Origin: Gaeumannomyces sp. JS-464
Lineage: Eukaryota > Ascomycota > Sordariomycetes > Magnaporthales > Magnaporthaceae
Direction of reading: 5' to 3'
Length of the DNA: 64,000 nucleotides
Assembly (NCBI GenBank): GCA_002197995.1
Contig: NGZR01000001.1
Coordinates: 14,899,501-14,963,500, forward strand
Below, one piece after another: positions 10,853-21,741 of the stretch. Within the stretch, counting starts at the first letter, position 1; each line of letters opens with the position of its first letter. A program made the position numbers and the translations under genes. The notes beneath the pieces were generated by a model. That model was given only the letters and a program-made list of their open reading frames with translations. It was not told the origin of the DNA and did no database searches.

Positions 10853-12737
10853 GAGACGGACGCCAGACCCACGGCCTGTACTACGCACCCCCTCTACCCA
10901 TCGTCGCGCAGTGTGCTGCCAGTCATCCAGCTCTTATATATCTACCTCTTCCCGTCTTGCTGGGGCTCAGCATACCTGCCCGTTTACGGATGGATAAGAT
11001 ACCGAAAACCCTCCTTTCTTCTCTTCTGTTTTGCACCAAAACAACAGGTGTGGCAACCACAAATCCTGGGACGCCAACATCTGCCAGTATACCTGGCACA
11101 TGACCGTGGACGTGAGCAGCCGCCGGCTGTTTTCCCGTCACTGAAACGGTCGAATGGCCATGGGCCGGATCCATATCAACTACGATAACGAGGTCATCTT
11201 TTGCACGCGGTACTTATTCTGGACCATCGGCCTACAGGGTCGACGGACTGCCTGGTAATTACTCATGGACATCTGTTGTAATTATGGCAGCACAATAAAC
11301 CACGACCCGTCTGGGGACGGTGGCACCTTCGCTGACACTAGCGCCTAGAGAGCTATACACATCCCCCGGATTGCCGTGTCGGGGCCTTCAGCTCTCCATC
11401 GACCCTGTAGGCCGATCGTCCGGGATTCGTACTCCGCGCAAGAGATGACCTCATTATGGATAACATGGCAATTCGGCCTCTCTTGCGACTCACCGCGGCT
11501 GTACAGGGCCTATAAGGCCCTGAGCAACTTCAGTCTCGTGTCTATAACGGGGAAGCTTAAGGGCTGGTGACCTGTGGACGGTGAAGGGCACAATGGGCCG
11601 GTGGAGGCACGGTCTTTGCGTACCTGATGGGAGATTGGCGGGACCGGAGTCCTCGCCTCCGAGCGCGCGCTGACGAGTGACTGCCTCCACCACGCAGTGC
11701 ACGGCTTTTCCAAACAAGGCGTCTGGCTAGAGGGAAGCCGACACTTTCTACTTCGGTGTCTAGTTCGGGTACGGGAGGGGGACAATCACGAAGTAATTAG
11801 ACTGCAATTCAACATCATTACCTGCCACAAGGCAAATGTACATGTCGCCGTGTGCAGGGCGAGCTCCTGATCAAAGTAAATGGTTCGAGATGGGGTGCAG
11901 GACGTGACCGAGCGGACTTCAAAGGTAGCTCAAATGTGGTGCTCCAAGGGCGGGAGCAGGCAGAAGGGGAAAAGCGGAAACGCTGAACCTGGAGGGAGGC
12001 AATGGTTGGGACGGCCGGGCCCCTATGAGGAGCTCCGAAAGTCCATCCGATGTCTCAGGTGATGGTGTAAAGAGGATTTCCCTCGGTACCCAAACGGACG
12101 GACTGCTCAGGGCCCCAAGGCAGGGCGTCTTCGCCTTCTGTGTTGTTGCTGGTGAACTGTGTTGTTGTTGTTGTTGACGAGTCGAAGCCACCTCCTGTCC
12201 AAGACCAATATGTCTCGTACGCCGATTGACCTTTGTTGATGTGCATGAGAAGAAGCGGAATCTGTTGGCAAAATAGGGAGCCAGAGGCGGCTTTATGTAC
12301 TCGGGGAGAATCACGGACAGGCCGGTGGCCTGCTCGCTATCGTCGGGTCCCGCAGGGTCCTTGGTCGGGGATCGAGGATCCCGCGAAACGAGGCTCTCCA
12401 ATTCCTTCCGAGTGTGCGCGCCGACAACGGTATCGGTCAAGCGATGACAGCTGAACGCAGACGCAGGCACGGCTGGGCATTGGCATGATACGCGACCCGT
12501 GCATTGCGGGGCGATAACATCAGGAACACAATGATCCTGACCACGATCGAGACCGAAGGCTTCAGGGGATCGCATCCACACCTACCGCCCCATGTCTGCT
12601 TTTTCCAAAAGAAGGTCATTCCAGGCCCTAGGTAAAGTGGATAATTATCACGGGGACGTATGTTCCTCTCGCGATGCCTAGACCAAGATGTTCGCAAGCA
12701 AGATCGGGTAGAGCTGGGGATAACGTCGGCGTGCGGC

Positions 12738-12763
12738 AAAAAAAAAAAAAAAAAAAAAAAAAA
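12738..12763. repeat. 26-nt poly-A run
   Basis: Isolated A homopolymer in an otherwise gene-free stretch. No target duplication or retro-element body was recognised next to it. Confidence 0.8.
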
Positions 12764-14209
12764 GAACGTGTCGGGGCGCTATCCGCGCGTGGGATGGGCT
12801 GGACCAAAAACGCTAACATGGCAACGCCTGCTCACAGGGGAAAGAAAGCAAAACTGTTGCCATCAAGGCTGCGGCTACCTCACGTGGAGCGGATCCAGCA
12901 TGGCACGACGATTGATTCCGGCAACCCAGACACGATGCATCCGGGGTTGTGTCCCTCCGTCGATGGTGGTGCCGAGTGTGGGGGAAAGTGGGCCAGAACG
13001 ACGGCTGTGCTCAGGGGCGCATTGGGCAGCACTCTCTCTCGATTCTGGAAGCATTCCGCGACGGCAGCCGCCAAAAGCTGTCGTGTAATTAAGGGGTGAT
13101 TCATTGGACGGCCAAGAGCAAGTGGCGGGTGCTGATGTCGACGAGGAGCACACCTGGAACTGGGCGCGGGGTTGCAAAGGGGTGGTGGGAACAGACTGGG
13201 TCCAGAAAAACAACACAGATCTTTATGCTTATCTTGCGGTCCTGGGTCTTTCAAGGGCTGGGGGAAGAAGGAAAGAAAGAAAGAAGGCATCCATCTGGCC
13301 TCGATGGAACGCGGTGGCGTCGTCTCGGGAGAGCGGCCAGTGCAACGCGCTGAAATCCAGGGTCCGCTTTTCTTTTTGCACTGGAGGCGGCTTTCTCTAC
13401 GCACTAGGCCAGTCGCGGTAAGCGCCAGCAGCGGTTGTCCAGTGAGGTGGATTCTCTCTGCCGGAGACCCGCTGTTCAACGCTGCATGACGCACTCTGGG
13501 GTGTCTCGAGCGGAGGGCACGACAGGGGAGGACAACTTGGGGTTCTGCACCCCATCGGGAAGGCGCCCTGAATAATCAGGCGCCCGCCCAGGCACCTCCC
13601 GGCTTGACCCTGTGCTGCTCTCCTTCGTGAGGGGCGGAGGAAGACACACATCAACATCAAAACAGATGGCCGGTTTGTTCTGCGCGTTTTCTCGCCTGCG
13701 AGGATCATCCCGCATCCAGAGGGGATCAACCAAGCCCAGGGTTCTCCGACGATGGGTGTCGCCTAGGTGAAAGAAGGGTTAAATAACGCAGCCAGAGTTG
13801 CTTTTCTTGATACGCGAGGCGGTGCTTCTCGGCCCGGGAACTGGGAGCCGCGCAGGTCGTGAAACCGGCACCCCCTGCCAGCGATTGCCAATCCTCGCCA
13901 GGGGCGGTCGCCAAGTGTGGCTGACGCTCAGTTGGACAGCTATCAGAATCTATCTGGCACAAACGGCCTGCCCCATCAAACCGGAGGCGCCTAGTAATGG
14001 AACCCGGGAGCGCGGGTCTGGCGGCTGTGTGCTGTTGCGGGCGTGCACCAGCTGAGCTGGAGGCTGGCCATGGATGATGGCTGATGGCTGATGGGCCAGA
14101 ACCACTGTCGACGGCGTGATCACAACATGACGTGGGAACGTGTGCGGCTGCCCTTCCCCTGCCCGCTCTTGGCTGGCTGTCGCCTCAAGGTAGTCGTTCG
14201 TTGATCCAA

Positions 14210-14217
14210 TATATAAG
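14210..14217 (+). promoter_or_regulatory. TATA box of the Pro/Lys-Gly repeat protein gene
   Basis: TATATAAG lies 237-244 nt upstream of the ATG at 14454. A pyrimidine-rich leader follows (CTTTTTCCCCCCCATTTTTA near 14360). The long leader agrees with a highly expressed secreted protein, but start-site data are absent. Confidence 0.45.
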
Positions 14218-14453
14218 CACATCGTCCGACCGAGATTCCGTGGGGGTAGCATCTTCTCCTCACTCACCCACATCATCTCATCAAGAGTCCCCAGTTCATC
14301 TCTTCTTTCTCGGGCTCAGGCAGCTCTCAACCGGCAGGCCGAGTACGTTCAAACAACCTTCTTTTTCCCCCCCATTTTTAGCCACCCCAGAGATTTTCCC
14401 ACCCACCCCCACACGAGCTTAAAAAGCCTAAATTCTTCTTTCCCACCTTCACA

Positions 14454-15722
14454 ATGGTCAACGCCAAGAACACCCTCCTGGTCCTGGCCGGCTCGGTCTA
14501 TGCCAGCCCGGCCAGTTGGAGCGGCAGGGCCGCCAGCAAGAGCGCCCTCGCCTCCCGCAGCACCGACATATGGGCTCGTGAGGCCGGCGCCGGCGACCCG
14601 GGCCAGCCCGCCGCCCCGGACACGGCAGCTCCTGCCACGCCGCCTCCGGCCGCCTCCGGTGCTGCGCCCCATCCTCCCCCGGAGGGTAAGGGTAAGGACG
14701 ACGCCAAGAAGAAGAAGGCCAAGGACGGCGCCGCTCCCCCGGAGGGCAAGGGCAAGGGCAAGGACGCCGCAGCAAGTGGTGCGGCTCCTCCTCCGCCCGC
14801 GGCCTCTGGCGCTCCTCAGCCACCCCCTCCGGATGCCAAGGACGGCGCCGCGCCTCCTCCTCCTCCCCCGGCCAACGGTACCGCCCCTCCGCCTCCGCCT
14901 CCTGAGGGCAAGGGCAAGGGCAAGGACAAAGGCAAAGACAAAGACGGCAAGGGCAAGGGCAAGAGCAAGGATAAGGAGGGCAAGGGTAAGGGCAAAGGCG
15001 CCGCACCGCCTCCCCCTCCTGAGGGCAAGGGCAAAGGCAAGGACAAAAAGGGCAAGGGCAAGGACAAGGAGGGCAAGGGCAAGGGCAAGGAGGGCAAGGG
15101 TAAGGGCAAGGAAGGCGCCGTGCCGCTTCCCCCTCCTCCCGCAGCCGACGGCGCCGCTCACCCTCCACCTCCTCCCCCGGTGAACGGTACGGCCCCTCCG
15201 CCTCCGCCTCCTAAGGGCAAGGGCAAGGGCAAGGACAAAGACGGCAAGGGAAAGGGCAAGGATAAGGAGGGCAAGGGCAAGGACAAGGACGGCAAGGGGA
15301 AGGGCAAGGATAAGGACGGCAAGGGAAAGGGCAATGACGGCGCCGCTCCCCCGCCTCCCCCGGCCGGCGGTGAGGCTGCTGCTCACCCGCCGCCGCCTCC
15401 CGTCAACAACGGCGGCCTGAACGACACCCTCCCCGTCGCCAACAATGGAACCGCCGGCAACGACAATAAGAACAACAACGAGGGCGCTATCGTCGAGGGT
15501 GGCAACAACAACGGCACCAACAACAACAACAACACCACACACGAGGGCGTCGTGGTCGACGGCGGTAACGAGAACAACAACAACAATGACAACAAGGGTG
15601 AGGGCGCCGCCGTCGACGTGGAGCACTCGCGCCTCCGTCGCTGGTTCGGCCAGCCTTCGCGCATGCCGCACCCGCGCGCCCTGCGCGCCGCCAGGGGTGC
15701 CGCGTCGGCCGTGCTCTACTAG
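14454..15722 (+). CDS. Secreted low-complexity protein with alternating Pro blocks and Lys-Gly-Asp/Glu repeats
   Basis: 422 aa, uninterrupted. A short hydrophobic leader (NTLLVLAGSVYASPA) suggests secretion. From about residue 50 to 310 the chain alternates PPPPPP blocks (with A/N/G/T spacers) with highly charged GKGKGKDK/DKEGKGKG repeats, about six cycles. After that come an Asn-rich segment with N-glycosylation sites (NNGT, NNTT) and a basic C-terminus (RLRRWFGQPSRMPHPRALRA). It has no catalytic domain, cysteines or GPI signal. It may be a structural wall or matrix protein, by analogy only. The repeat stays in frame over 800 bases, which supports real coding. Confidence 0.62.
   Translation: MVNAKNTLLVLAGSVYASPASWSGRAASKSALASRSTDIWAREAGAGDPGQPAAPDTAAPATPPPAASGAAPHPPPEGKGKDDAKKKKAKDGAAPPEGKGKGKDAAASGAAPPPPAASGAPQPPPPDAKDGAAPPPPPPANGTAPPPPPPEGKGKGKDKGKDKDGKGKGKSKDKEGKGKGKGAAPPPPPEGKGKGKDKKGKGKDKEGKGKGKEGKGKGKEGAVPLPPPPAADGAAHPPPPPPVNGTAPPPPPPKGKGKGKDKDGKGKGKDKEGKGKDKDGKGKGKDKDGKGKGNDGAAPPPPPAGGEAAAHPPPPPVNNGGLNDTLPVANNGTAGNDNKNNNEGAIVEGGNNNGTNNNNNTTHEGVVVDGGNENNNNNDNKGEGAAVDVEHSRLRRWFGQPSRMPHPRALRAARGAASAVLY
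14680..15340 (+). repeat. Imperfect tandem repeat (GGCAAGGGCAAGGACAAG-type units) inside a CDS
   Basis: Units of 6-18 bp built from GGCAAG and GACAAG/GAGGGC are interspersed with proline-codon blocks (CCTCCGCCTCC). The repeat is coding and in frame throughout, with synonymous variation between units. Confidence 0.75.
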
Positions 15723-17125
15723 GGGATTTCCCTCAACGCAACGGGCGCGCGCATTCTTGGCTGAGCCAAGGCTGAGCCGCGCCTCCCGGCCGGGACGCTG
15801 AGTGCTTATATAGGCTGGTTTTGTTTGTCTTTTTGCTGTTCTTGTCCTTTTGTGTGAGTACCATTGCAGGAGAGCTTTTTTCGATTACTGGTGAAAGGAA
15901 AGGCGAAACGCCATGGTGGCAGACGGGGATTAAACGACAGGTTGCGGCGCATTGTGTGGTTACAAAGGTTCAGCTAAGATTTGGATACCAAAGGATTCGG
16001 GTTGTTTGTATCAATACGAGGGGGCCTTTTTCCATGCCCAGAAGACAACTCCTCCTATTTTCGGTCCGATAGGCTGTTCTCGCAGCCCAGGGCCGAGGCA
16101 GCGGTCGACGGATGGGTTGATGGGCTGGGACGTTTCTCGGTTTTCGCTTCTTTGCTCGCTCTATTTTATTAGACCGGGTTCCTTTTTCGCTCATGACCCC
16201 AGGCGTCGCTTCTCCTTGGTCCAGCCCCTTGTTATTGTCAATCAAGTTTTGTTCGTTGATGCAATTTCTCGTTTGTCCAGCCAGTGCCTTTCCCAGTTGG
16301 GCAGGTGCACCGAGGGCCGACGCTGCCAATTCCGCCAAAAGTCGACGTCGCCGGCTGACATTGGCTAGACGCGTGCAACCTGACGCAGCCACCGCAGTGC
16401 CTAGCGGCTCCACCCGGCAGGGCCAGGGCGGCCGCCACCCGCCCACATTGCCGGCAGAGAACTGCTATGCCCGTCTCCTGCGCCACCCGCAATATGAAAC
16501 CCATCCTCAAATGATCAATGCAATCAATCGCATAAGGACTCCGGCTCGGAGGAACACATGCGGTGGCAGCCCGGCCCACACACGCCCAACTCAGGCTCGG
16601 CCAAGGCCACGAATGCGATAGGGTTAGCGAGATGAGGAGTGCGGGGAAGTAAATCATTGATGGGCCAAACCTGGGCCGACGGCCAACAGCCTCCAGCCAA
16701 CCACTCCATTTCCCCATGGGGAGAGGAGGTGCGGGTGGGGCTTCTCTCGCGCCCGACTGGGCCACCGAGCCCCCTCCTAATGCAGGCACTGCAAGTTGGC
16801 CGGTCCCTGGCAGATCCCCTCACTTGCATGCTGCCCGTGCCAAGTTATTCGTCAGTTGATGGGCCAGTAATACGCCATACGCAGGCGCCCGCGGGAATCG
16901 TTGCTCCTCGATGCGACCACAGGGTGGTATCGTCGACACACCCACCTGGCCACCGAGCCGACATATAAGCCCGCCGTCTGGTCTCCCTCCTTCTCGCCTT
17001 TGCCGTCCCGTCTCTCCTCCTCCTTACCTACCCGCACCTCCAAGAATCTTCTCGCTCGCTGCCATCGTTCACTCGTTACTCGATCCAGCCCCAACCCTCG
17101 CTTCGCTTTCTTCAACACCGCAAAA
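15723..17125. other. Intergenic; promoter of the CFEM gene at the right end
   Basis: No gene supported. A TATAAG at 16964-16969 and a pyrimidine-rich leader (16978-17080) precede the CFEM gene. Confidence 0.45.
16964..16969 (+). promoter_or_regulatory. TATA-like element of the CFEM gene
   Basis: TATAAG about 160 nt upstream of the ATG at 17126, followed by a CT-rich leader, the usual fungal arrangement. Confidence 0.4.
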
Positions 17126-17850
17126 ATGAAGACCTCCACCTTCATCCTCGCCGCCTCGGCCGCCCTGGTCGCCGCCCAGGACATCAAGCCCTTCATCCCC
17201 GAGTGCTCCCACAAGTGCCTCCAGGACGCCGCCGCCTCAGCCAGCACCTGCAAGCTTGAGCCGCTCGACGGCAAGTGCATCTGCGAGCCCTCCACCAACC
17301 AGAAGATCTCGGCCGCGGCCGTCTCCTGCGTCCTGCAGGCCTGCGGTCAGGAGGTCGCCATCGGTATGTTTTTATGCCACCACCACCACCCCTTTTTCCC
17401 CTCTCGCTGCTATAAAGCACATCTTGGAGCAGTTAGGCTGACCGAAACAACCACCCACCCCTCCCACAGGCCAAGTCCTCCCCGGTACCAAGAAGTACTG
17501 CGAGTCCGTCGCGGCCGGCGGCGGCTCGTCGGGCGGCAGCAGCAGCAGCCAGCGCCCCGCCGCCAGCCTCGTCGTCGTCCTCCAAGCCGCCCGCCAGCAG
17601 CAGCACCAAGCCGCCCGCCACCAGCAGCACCATGATGCCCACGACCTCGGCGCCCCGGCCCACCAGCACCTCGATGCCCATCGGCACCTCCACCTCGTCC
17701 AAGCCCGCCACCACCAAGCCCGGCGGCAACAGCACCACCACCCCCAGCGGCAAGCCCTCCAGCCCCGCCGTCCCCGCCGGCGCCGCGTCCGCCTCGGCCG
17801 GCTTCGTCGGCCTGCTGGCCGCCGTTGGCCTGGGCATCTTTGTTCTGTAA
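17126..17850 (+). CDS. CFEM-domain GPI-anchored cell-wall protein (one-base frameshift)
   Basis: Exon 1 17126-17363, intron 17364-17469 (GTATGT...CAG), exon 2 17470-17850. The signal peptide is MKTSTFILAASAALVAAQ. A complete CFEM domain with eight cysteines follows (ECSHKC, TC, GKCIC, SC, QAC, KKYC); such domains bind haem or mediate surface adhesion. A Ser/Thr/Pro-rich stalk and a hydrophobic C-terminus (GFVGLLAAVGLGIFVL) give a GPI anchor signal. The stalk and anchor are in a different frame from the CFEM domain: the shift falls in the AGC run near 17538-17560, where one surplus C (for example 17550) would explain it. Read as one gene with a probable sequencing error. Confidence 0.72.
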
Positions 17851-20386
17851 GCGGGTGACGGGGGTTTGAGATGGGATGGAGCAGGGAGACGCTGGAGGAG
17901 CGTGCGTCGGACGGGAGGTCCGAGGCGGATGCTGTGTATGTCTACGTAGTATCAAGGTTCTTGGTTGTGAAGTCCGGCTGGTTGCAAAAATAGGAGCGGC
18001 AGCTTAATGTAGGTACGGTTTTGGCTTTGAGCTAAACCTCGGCCGTAAAGGCTGATAATAATATTGTATGGCCCATGTTCTGCAGTTTGCTCGGCTCCAA
18101 ATATCTCTGTATGCTCCGCGAGAGGACATGAACAGCAACAACATCAGTAAACCCCAATGGGGGATTCCCGTGTCCCACATGGGCACCAGGATGAGCCGAC
18201 CACGGCCGCGAGCCAAAAGTCGACGACCTGGAACGCGTTCCTGCCGCCCAGGTCCAGCGAGAACTGGCACCTCACGTTGGGCAGCCCCTCGAGCGCCGCA
18301 TCGAGCTCGTCGATCCGGGCGCCCCGGATGGAGCACCGCGAAGCGTCTAGCTTCCGCGCCCGGCTGCAGGTTCAGCGCGTCGAGGGCCTCTCCGAGCGCC
18401 GGGCGCGGCAGGGGCGCAGTCTTTGGGGGTGGCCAGGTGGTTGTCGGAGCGCGACTTTGTGTGCTCGTACCCTGTCAGGGTCCGGTGGCGCGATCCAGGC
18501 TTCTGGCTGATGTAGAGGTGGTCGGCGAGGTCCCTGGTCCAGAACAGCACAAAGTCGTACCTGTCGACCAAGGGCCACCATGGTCGGGTCCACGATTGTA
18601 GGCTGCCTGCCTCCTGTCCCCTGAAACCTGGGCTGGAGAAGCGAGGTGAGGCTCTGACTCCGAGTCAACTGCACAATCCCCCAAAGCTTAATAGCTTCAC
18701 CACTGACAGCACCGGGAGAGCCTTGTGGAAGCCATAGAGACGTGACAGTTTGGACAGATGGGGTGTTTCGTCTTCCGAATGTGATTTGTGTCGTCGCTGG
18801 AACCTTTGGCCGGTCTGTGAGCCCTACTAATTCTGCTTATATCCTTGAGCTCCTTTACTTCCCCCAATGGCCCACAGGATGTCCTTTTAACGCTATGAGC
18901 TGTCGATGGTCGCTGGGTTCGTTGTCGATAGCACCTGGCTTTGGTTGATATGCAATCAGCTGGGAGTAATGTCTTAAACTGGCTCCATATTGTGCATCAT
19001 CGCTATTCAGCCACAGCACTCTTACCAGCTGTAGCGCCTTTCTCTGTGTTGTACCGTTCCCAGTCAAGCAAGTGAAGTCACTTCGGGGGTTGAGGTCGAA
19101 AGTCAGTCGGCAAGCCCTGAGGCGACAACCACTTTCTACCGGCAACCTTTAGCTATCTCCTACCCTTTACCCCTCTGGGATTTCAGCTACCGCTCGTGTT
19201 TTCCCGATTTGCACGTGTGGTTCCCGGCACCTACATGGCTGATAATTATGCATGCCATCCAGTCGTACGACAATTTGCGTGGACGGCTTGCTGGAAGCCC
19301 CGAACGCTCTACTTACTAGCTACTAGTTCCTCGTCTTCTCTCCTTCTCAGACACCTCGGTCACTACATAAACAGATCAAATCGGATGGGAGGGAAAGTTG
19401 CAACATGACAGTGAGTCTAGCCTCTCTGCCATCACCCTGTCTCCGCAATTGTAACAAACAAATTGTTTACTTTTTTTTTTCTCCGCGGGTGAACGGCTCA
19501 TCTCCACACGACAGGAGTGTTCATTGATCTTATGCTCCCCAGTATCCAATTCTAGCCTCGATCATACAGAGATGGAACTGCGGCCAGCAACTTGGGCTCA
19601 CTCCAACCCGGAGCCCTGCGAGCAAAGGCCCGAAAGGAGTTCAAGTTGAAGCCGTCCAATACCATCATCGAATGGCCCGAGCTGAGGATGTCTGGCCCCG
19701 TGCACGATGGCCGGGTCACTCACTCTCTGCACGACGATCTGGTCCTCTGCAGCAGCGTGAGCCGTCGACGAGGCCGATTACGCAAAGAAGGGCAAGGATG
19801 CCTCGGCTTGGCCCTGCTCAAGTGCGTTGGGCGCTGCAATGCGTCGGGATGACTCGTGGACGTGGAAACGGGAAGGGACGAAGCAACCAAAATGTGCTTG
19901 AAAGATTCACGCTTATCATGCGCGGCGGCAAGATGGTAGTCCCTAAGGAGAGGGGAACACTCGAGCCGGCAAGTCTTCCGTCGGTGATGTCATGGGTTTA
20001 ACTGTTATCACACGATTCCTTGGGGGTTTCTCGAAGAGAAAACAGTTGATGAATTACCACCAAGGTATGTCACTCGATGGCAGGTTCAGGAGGGATTCTT
20101 ACGAAAAAAAAAAGAAAAAAAAAAAACTTCAAGGTCATTATAAATACACATACTAACATTGGGAAGGGACTTTAAATAAGGACAGGCAAAGGTAACGACG
20201 TATCAAGCGACTGAAAGAATACAGAAAAGCGGCCAGGGTGCGAGGTCACGAGGACAGTTCCGCAGCCCCGACAACAAGAGGACGTCTGGCTGGGTGAACC
20301 AGAGTCAACTAACTACAGGAATAATAGGCACACCAATATGGAACAGACCGTCTACCTTGGCCAGCCCGTCTCATAAAAAAAAAAAT
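17851..20386. other. Mostly non-coding; possible gene remnant at 18180-18600
   Basis: Apart from the decayed fragment listed separately, no gene is supported. Contains A-rich runs (about 20103-20126) near the 3' end of the next minus-strand gene. Confidence 0.4.
18180..18600 (-). pseudogene. Possible decayed gene fragment, unidentified
   Basis: On the minus strand two coding-like blocks lie in different frames: one containing VDRYDFVLFWTRDLADHLYI (18500-18575) and one containing ALEGLPNVRCQFSLDLGG then FQVVDFWLAAVVG (18200-18310). Neither has a start or clean splice site, and the blocks cannot be joined without a frameshift. I do not recognise the family. It could be a relic or chance. Confidence 0.22.
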
Positions 20387-21541
20387 TTAGATCTTGACCC
20401 TGCGACCGCGGCCCTTGCCCTGGTTGTTGCCCTTGCCCTGGTTGTTCTTGCCCTGGTTCTGACCGTTGTTCTTGCCCTGGTTGTTCTTGCCGTTGTTCTT
20501 GCCCTGGTTCTGACCGTTGTTGCCGCCGCCACCACCACCGCCGACGACCTCAAACTTGGTGCAGTCGTCCTGCGCACCGCGCTGGGCCACGGGCATGAAG
20601 ACGGGCTGGTGATTGGATCCGGCGACGATGGTGCAAACACGGTAGACACCAGCGGGGAGACCACCGTCGACCGAAGCCGAAACAAGACCGTTCTGGCCGG
20701 CGTCGTCGATACCCTTGAAAAAGGCGAACTGGGCCGGGTCCGGGGGCTGGTTGGGGGCCAGCTGGCCGATGTTCTGGACGGTGACGTGGACGTGGCCGAT
20801 AACCAGTCCCTGCTGGTTGAGGACCTGGGGCGCCGTGTAGTAGGTGGTGGTCGGGTTGGTGAAGGTGCCGGGCTGCATGTTGCGGGTCTGGACGTCGACC
20901 TTGAAGGTCTGGCCCTGCGGAAGCTTGTCGCCGGGCTTGGGGTTGGTGATGATGACCGAGACCATCTTGTTCTGGGCGGGGATCTGGCCCATAGGCGTGG
21001 AGTTGCACGAGCCGCCCTTGACCTGCTTGCCGTTGGTGCTGGGACCCTTGCCGACGCAAAAGTTGATGAAGTTGTTGGGATCCCTGGTGGATTGGTTAGC
21101 AAACTATGGCTGAGGCGTTTGATAGGCATGGTATTCCAAGACAGTGTCTTGTTTCGGGGACCGTCACAGTGACGGGCGATCCCGGGGCGTCGCAAGAAAT
21201 GACATACTTGAGCGACCTGGCCTGGCCCGCCTTGATGCCTTCGGTACCCTGCTCCTGGCCGTCGGTGTTGCTGGCCGATTGCCTGATGCTCTGGTCGAGG
21301 CAGGCGCCGCCGCCACCGCCACCTCCATTGTTCTGACCGTTGTTCTTGCCCTGGTTCTGACCATTGTTCTTGCCCTGGTTGTTCTTGCCGTTGTTCTTGC
21401 CCTGGTTCCCTCCTTTTCCTCTGTTCTGCCGTGCGATCAACGCCCCTGGTGCGAAAATGGAATCGGGATTGGTGTGATGAAGCCGGCCTCGACCAGGCCC
21501 AGGGCGGCCAGGAGGGCCAGGAGAATTACACGGGAAAGCAT
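20387..21541 (-). CDS. Secreted protein of a conserved fungal family (often labelled 'ribosomal protein s17'), flanked by Asn/Gln/Gly/Lys repeats
   Basis: Likely exons: 21494-21541 (signal peptide MLSRVILLALLAALGL), 21208-21425, 20387-21083. The intron 21084-21207 has GTATGT and GCTAAC and joins in phase (LK-DPNNFINFCVG). The core (CLDQSIRQSASNTDG; GKQVKGGSCNSTPMG; NPKPGDKLPQGQTF; GHVHVTVQ; QFAFFKGIDDAGQNG; GVYRVCTIVAGSNHQP) matches a widespread secreted family of unknown function whose ribosomal label is wrong. The core is bracketed by GKNNGQNQGKNNQGK-type repeats on both sides, ending in a basic GKGRGRRVKI. The first junction is ambiguous: a 68-nt GT-AG intron fits, but so does one missing base near 21460-21480, which would keep a more natural pro-segment ending LIARQ. 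Confidence 0.72.
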
Positions 21542-21741
21542 GCTGAAGAACGAGCCTGCTCGAGCCACTAAAAGGAGTGTGTGTTGGATAGAATAAAGGA
21601 TTATAAAGAGAGCAAGAATGGAAAAGAGGGCGCGGGAAAAAGAATGCGAAGACTGAATCAACAGTCAAGGCGACGTAGGAAGAAAAAAACAACGGACAAC
21701 CTCTCGTCGCATTACCTTCAATGAAAGCGCTGCCAAGGAAC

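Larger units (their letters stand above)
10853..14453. other. 3.6 kb without a convincing gene
   Basis: Many short frames, none with a recognisable domain. Contains a 26-nt poly-A run at 12738-12763 and, at the right end, the promoter of the repeat-protein gene (TATA at 14210). Confidence 0.45.

Noticed and set aside
11919..12581. Minus-strand frame of 220 codons
   Set aside because: Composition and a poly-Gln stretch from a GTT repeat look random; no motif, no splice sites.
20294..21172. Plus-strand frame rich in Ala/Leu/Val (292 codons)
   Set aside because: It is the antisense of the secreted repeat protein, whose splice sites, cysteines and motifs are on the minus strand.
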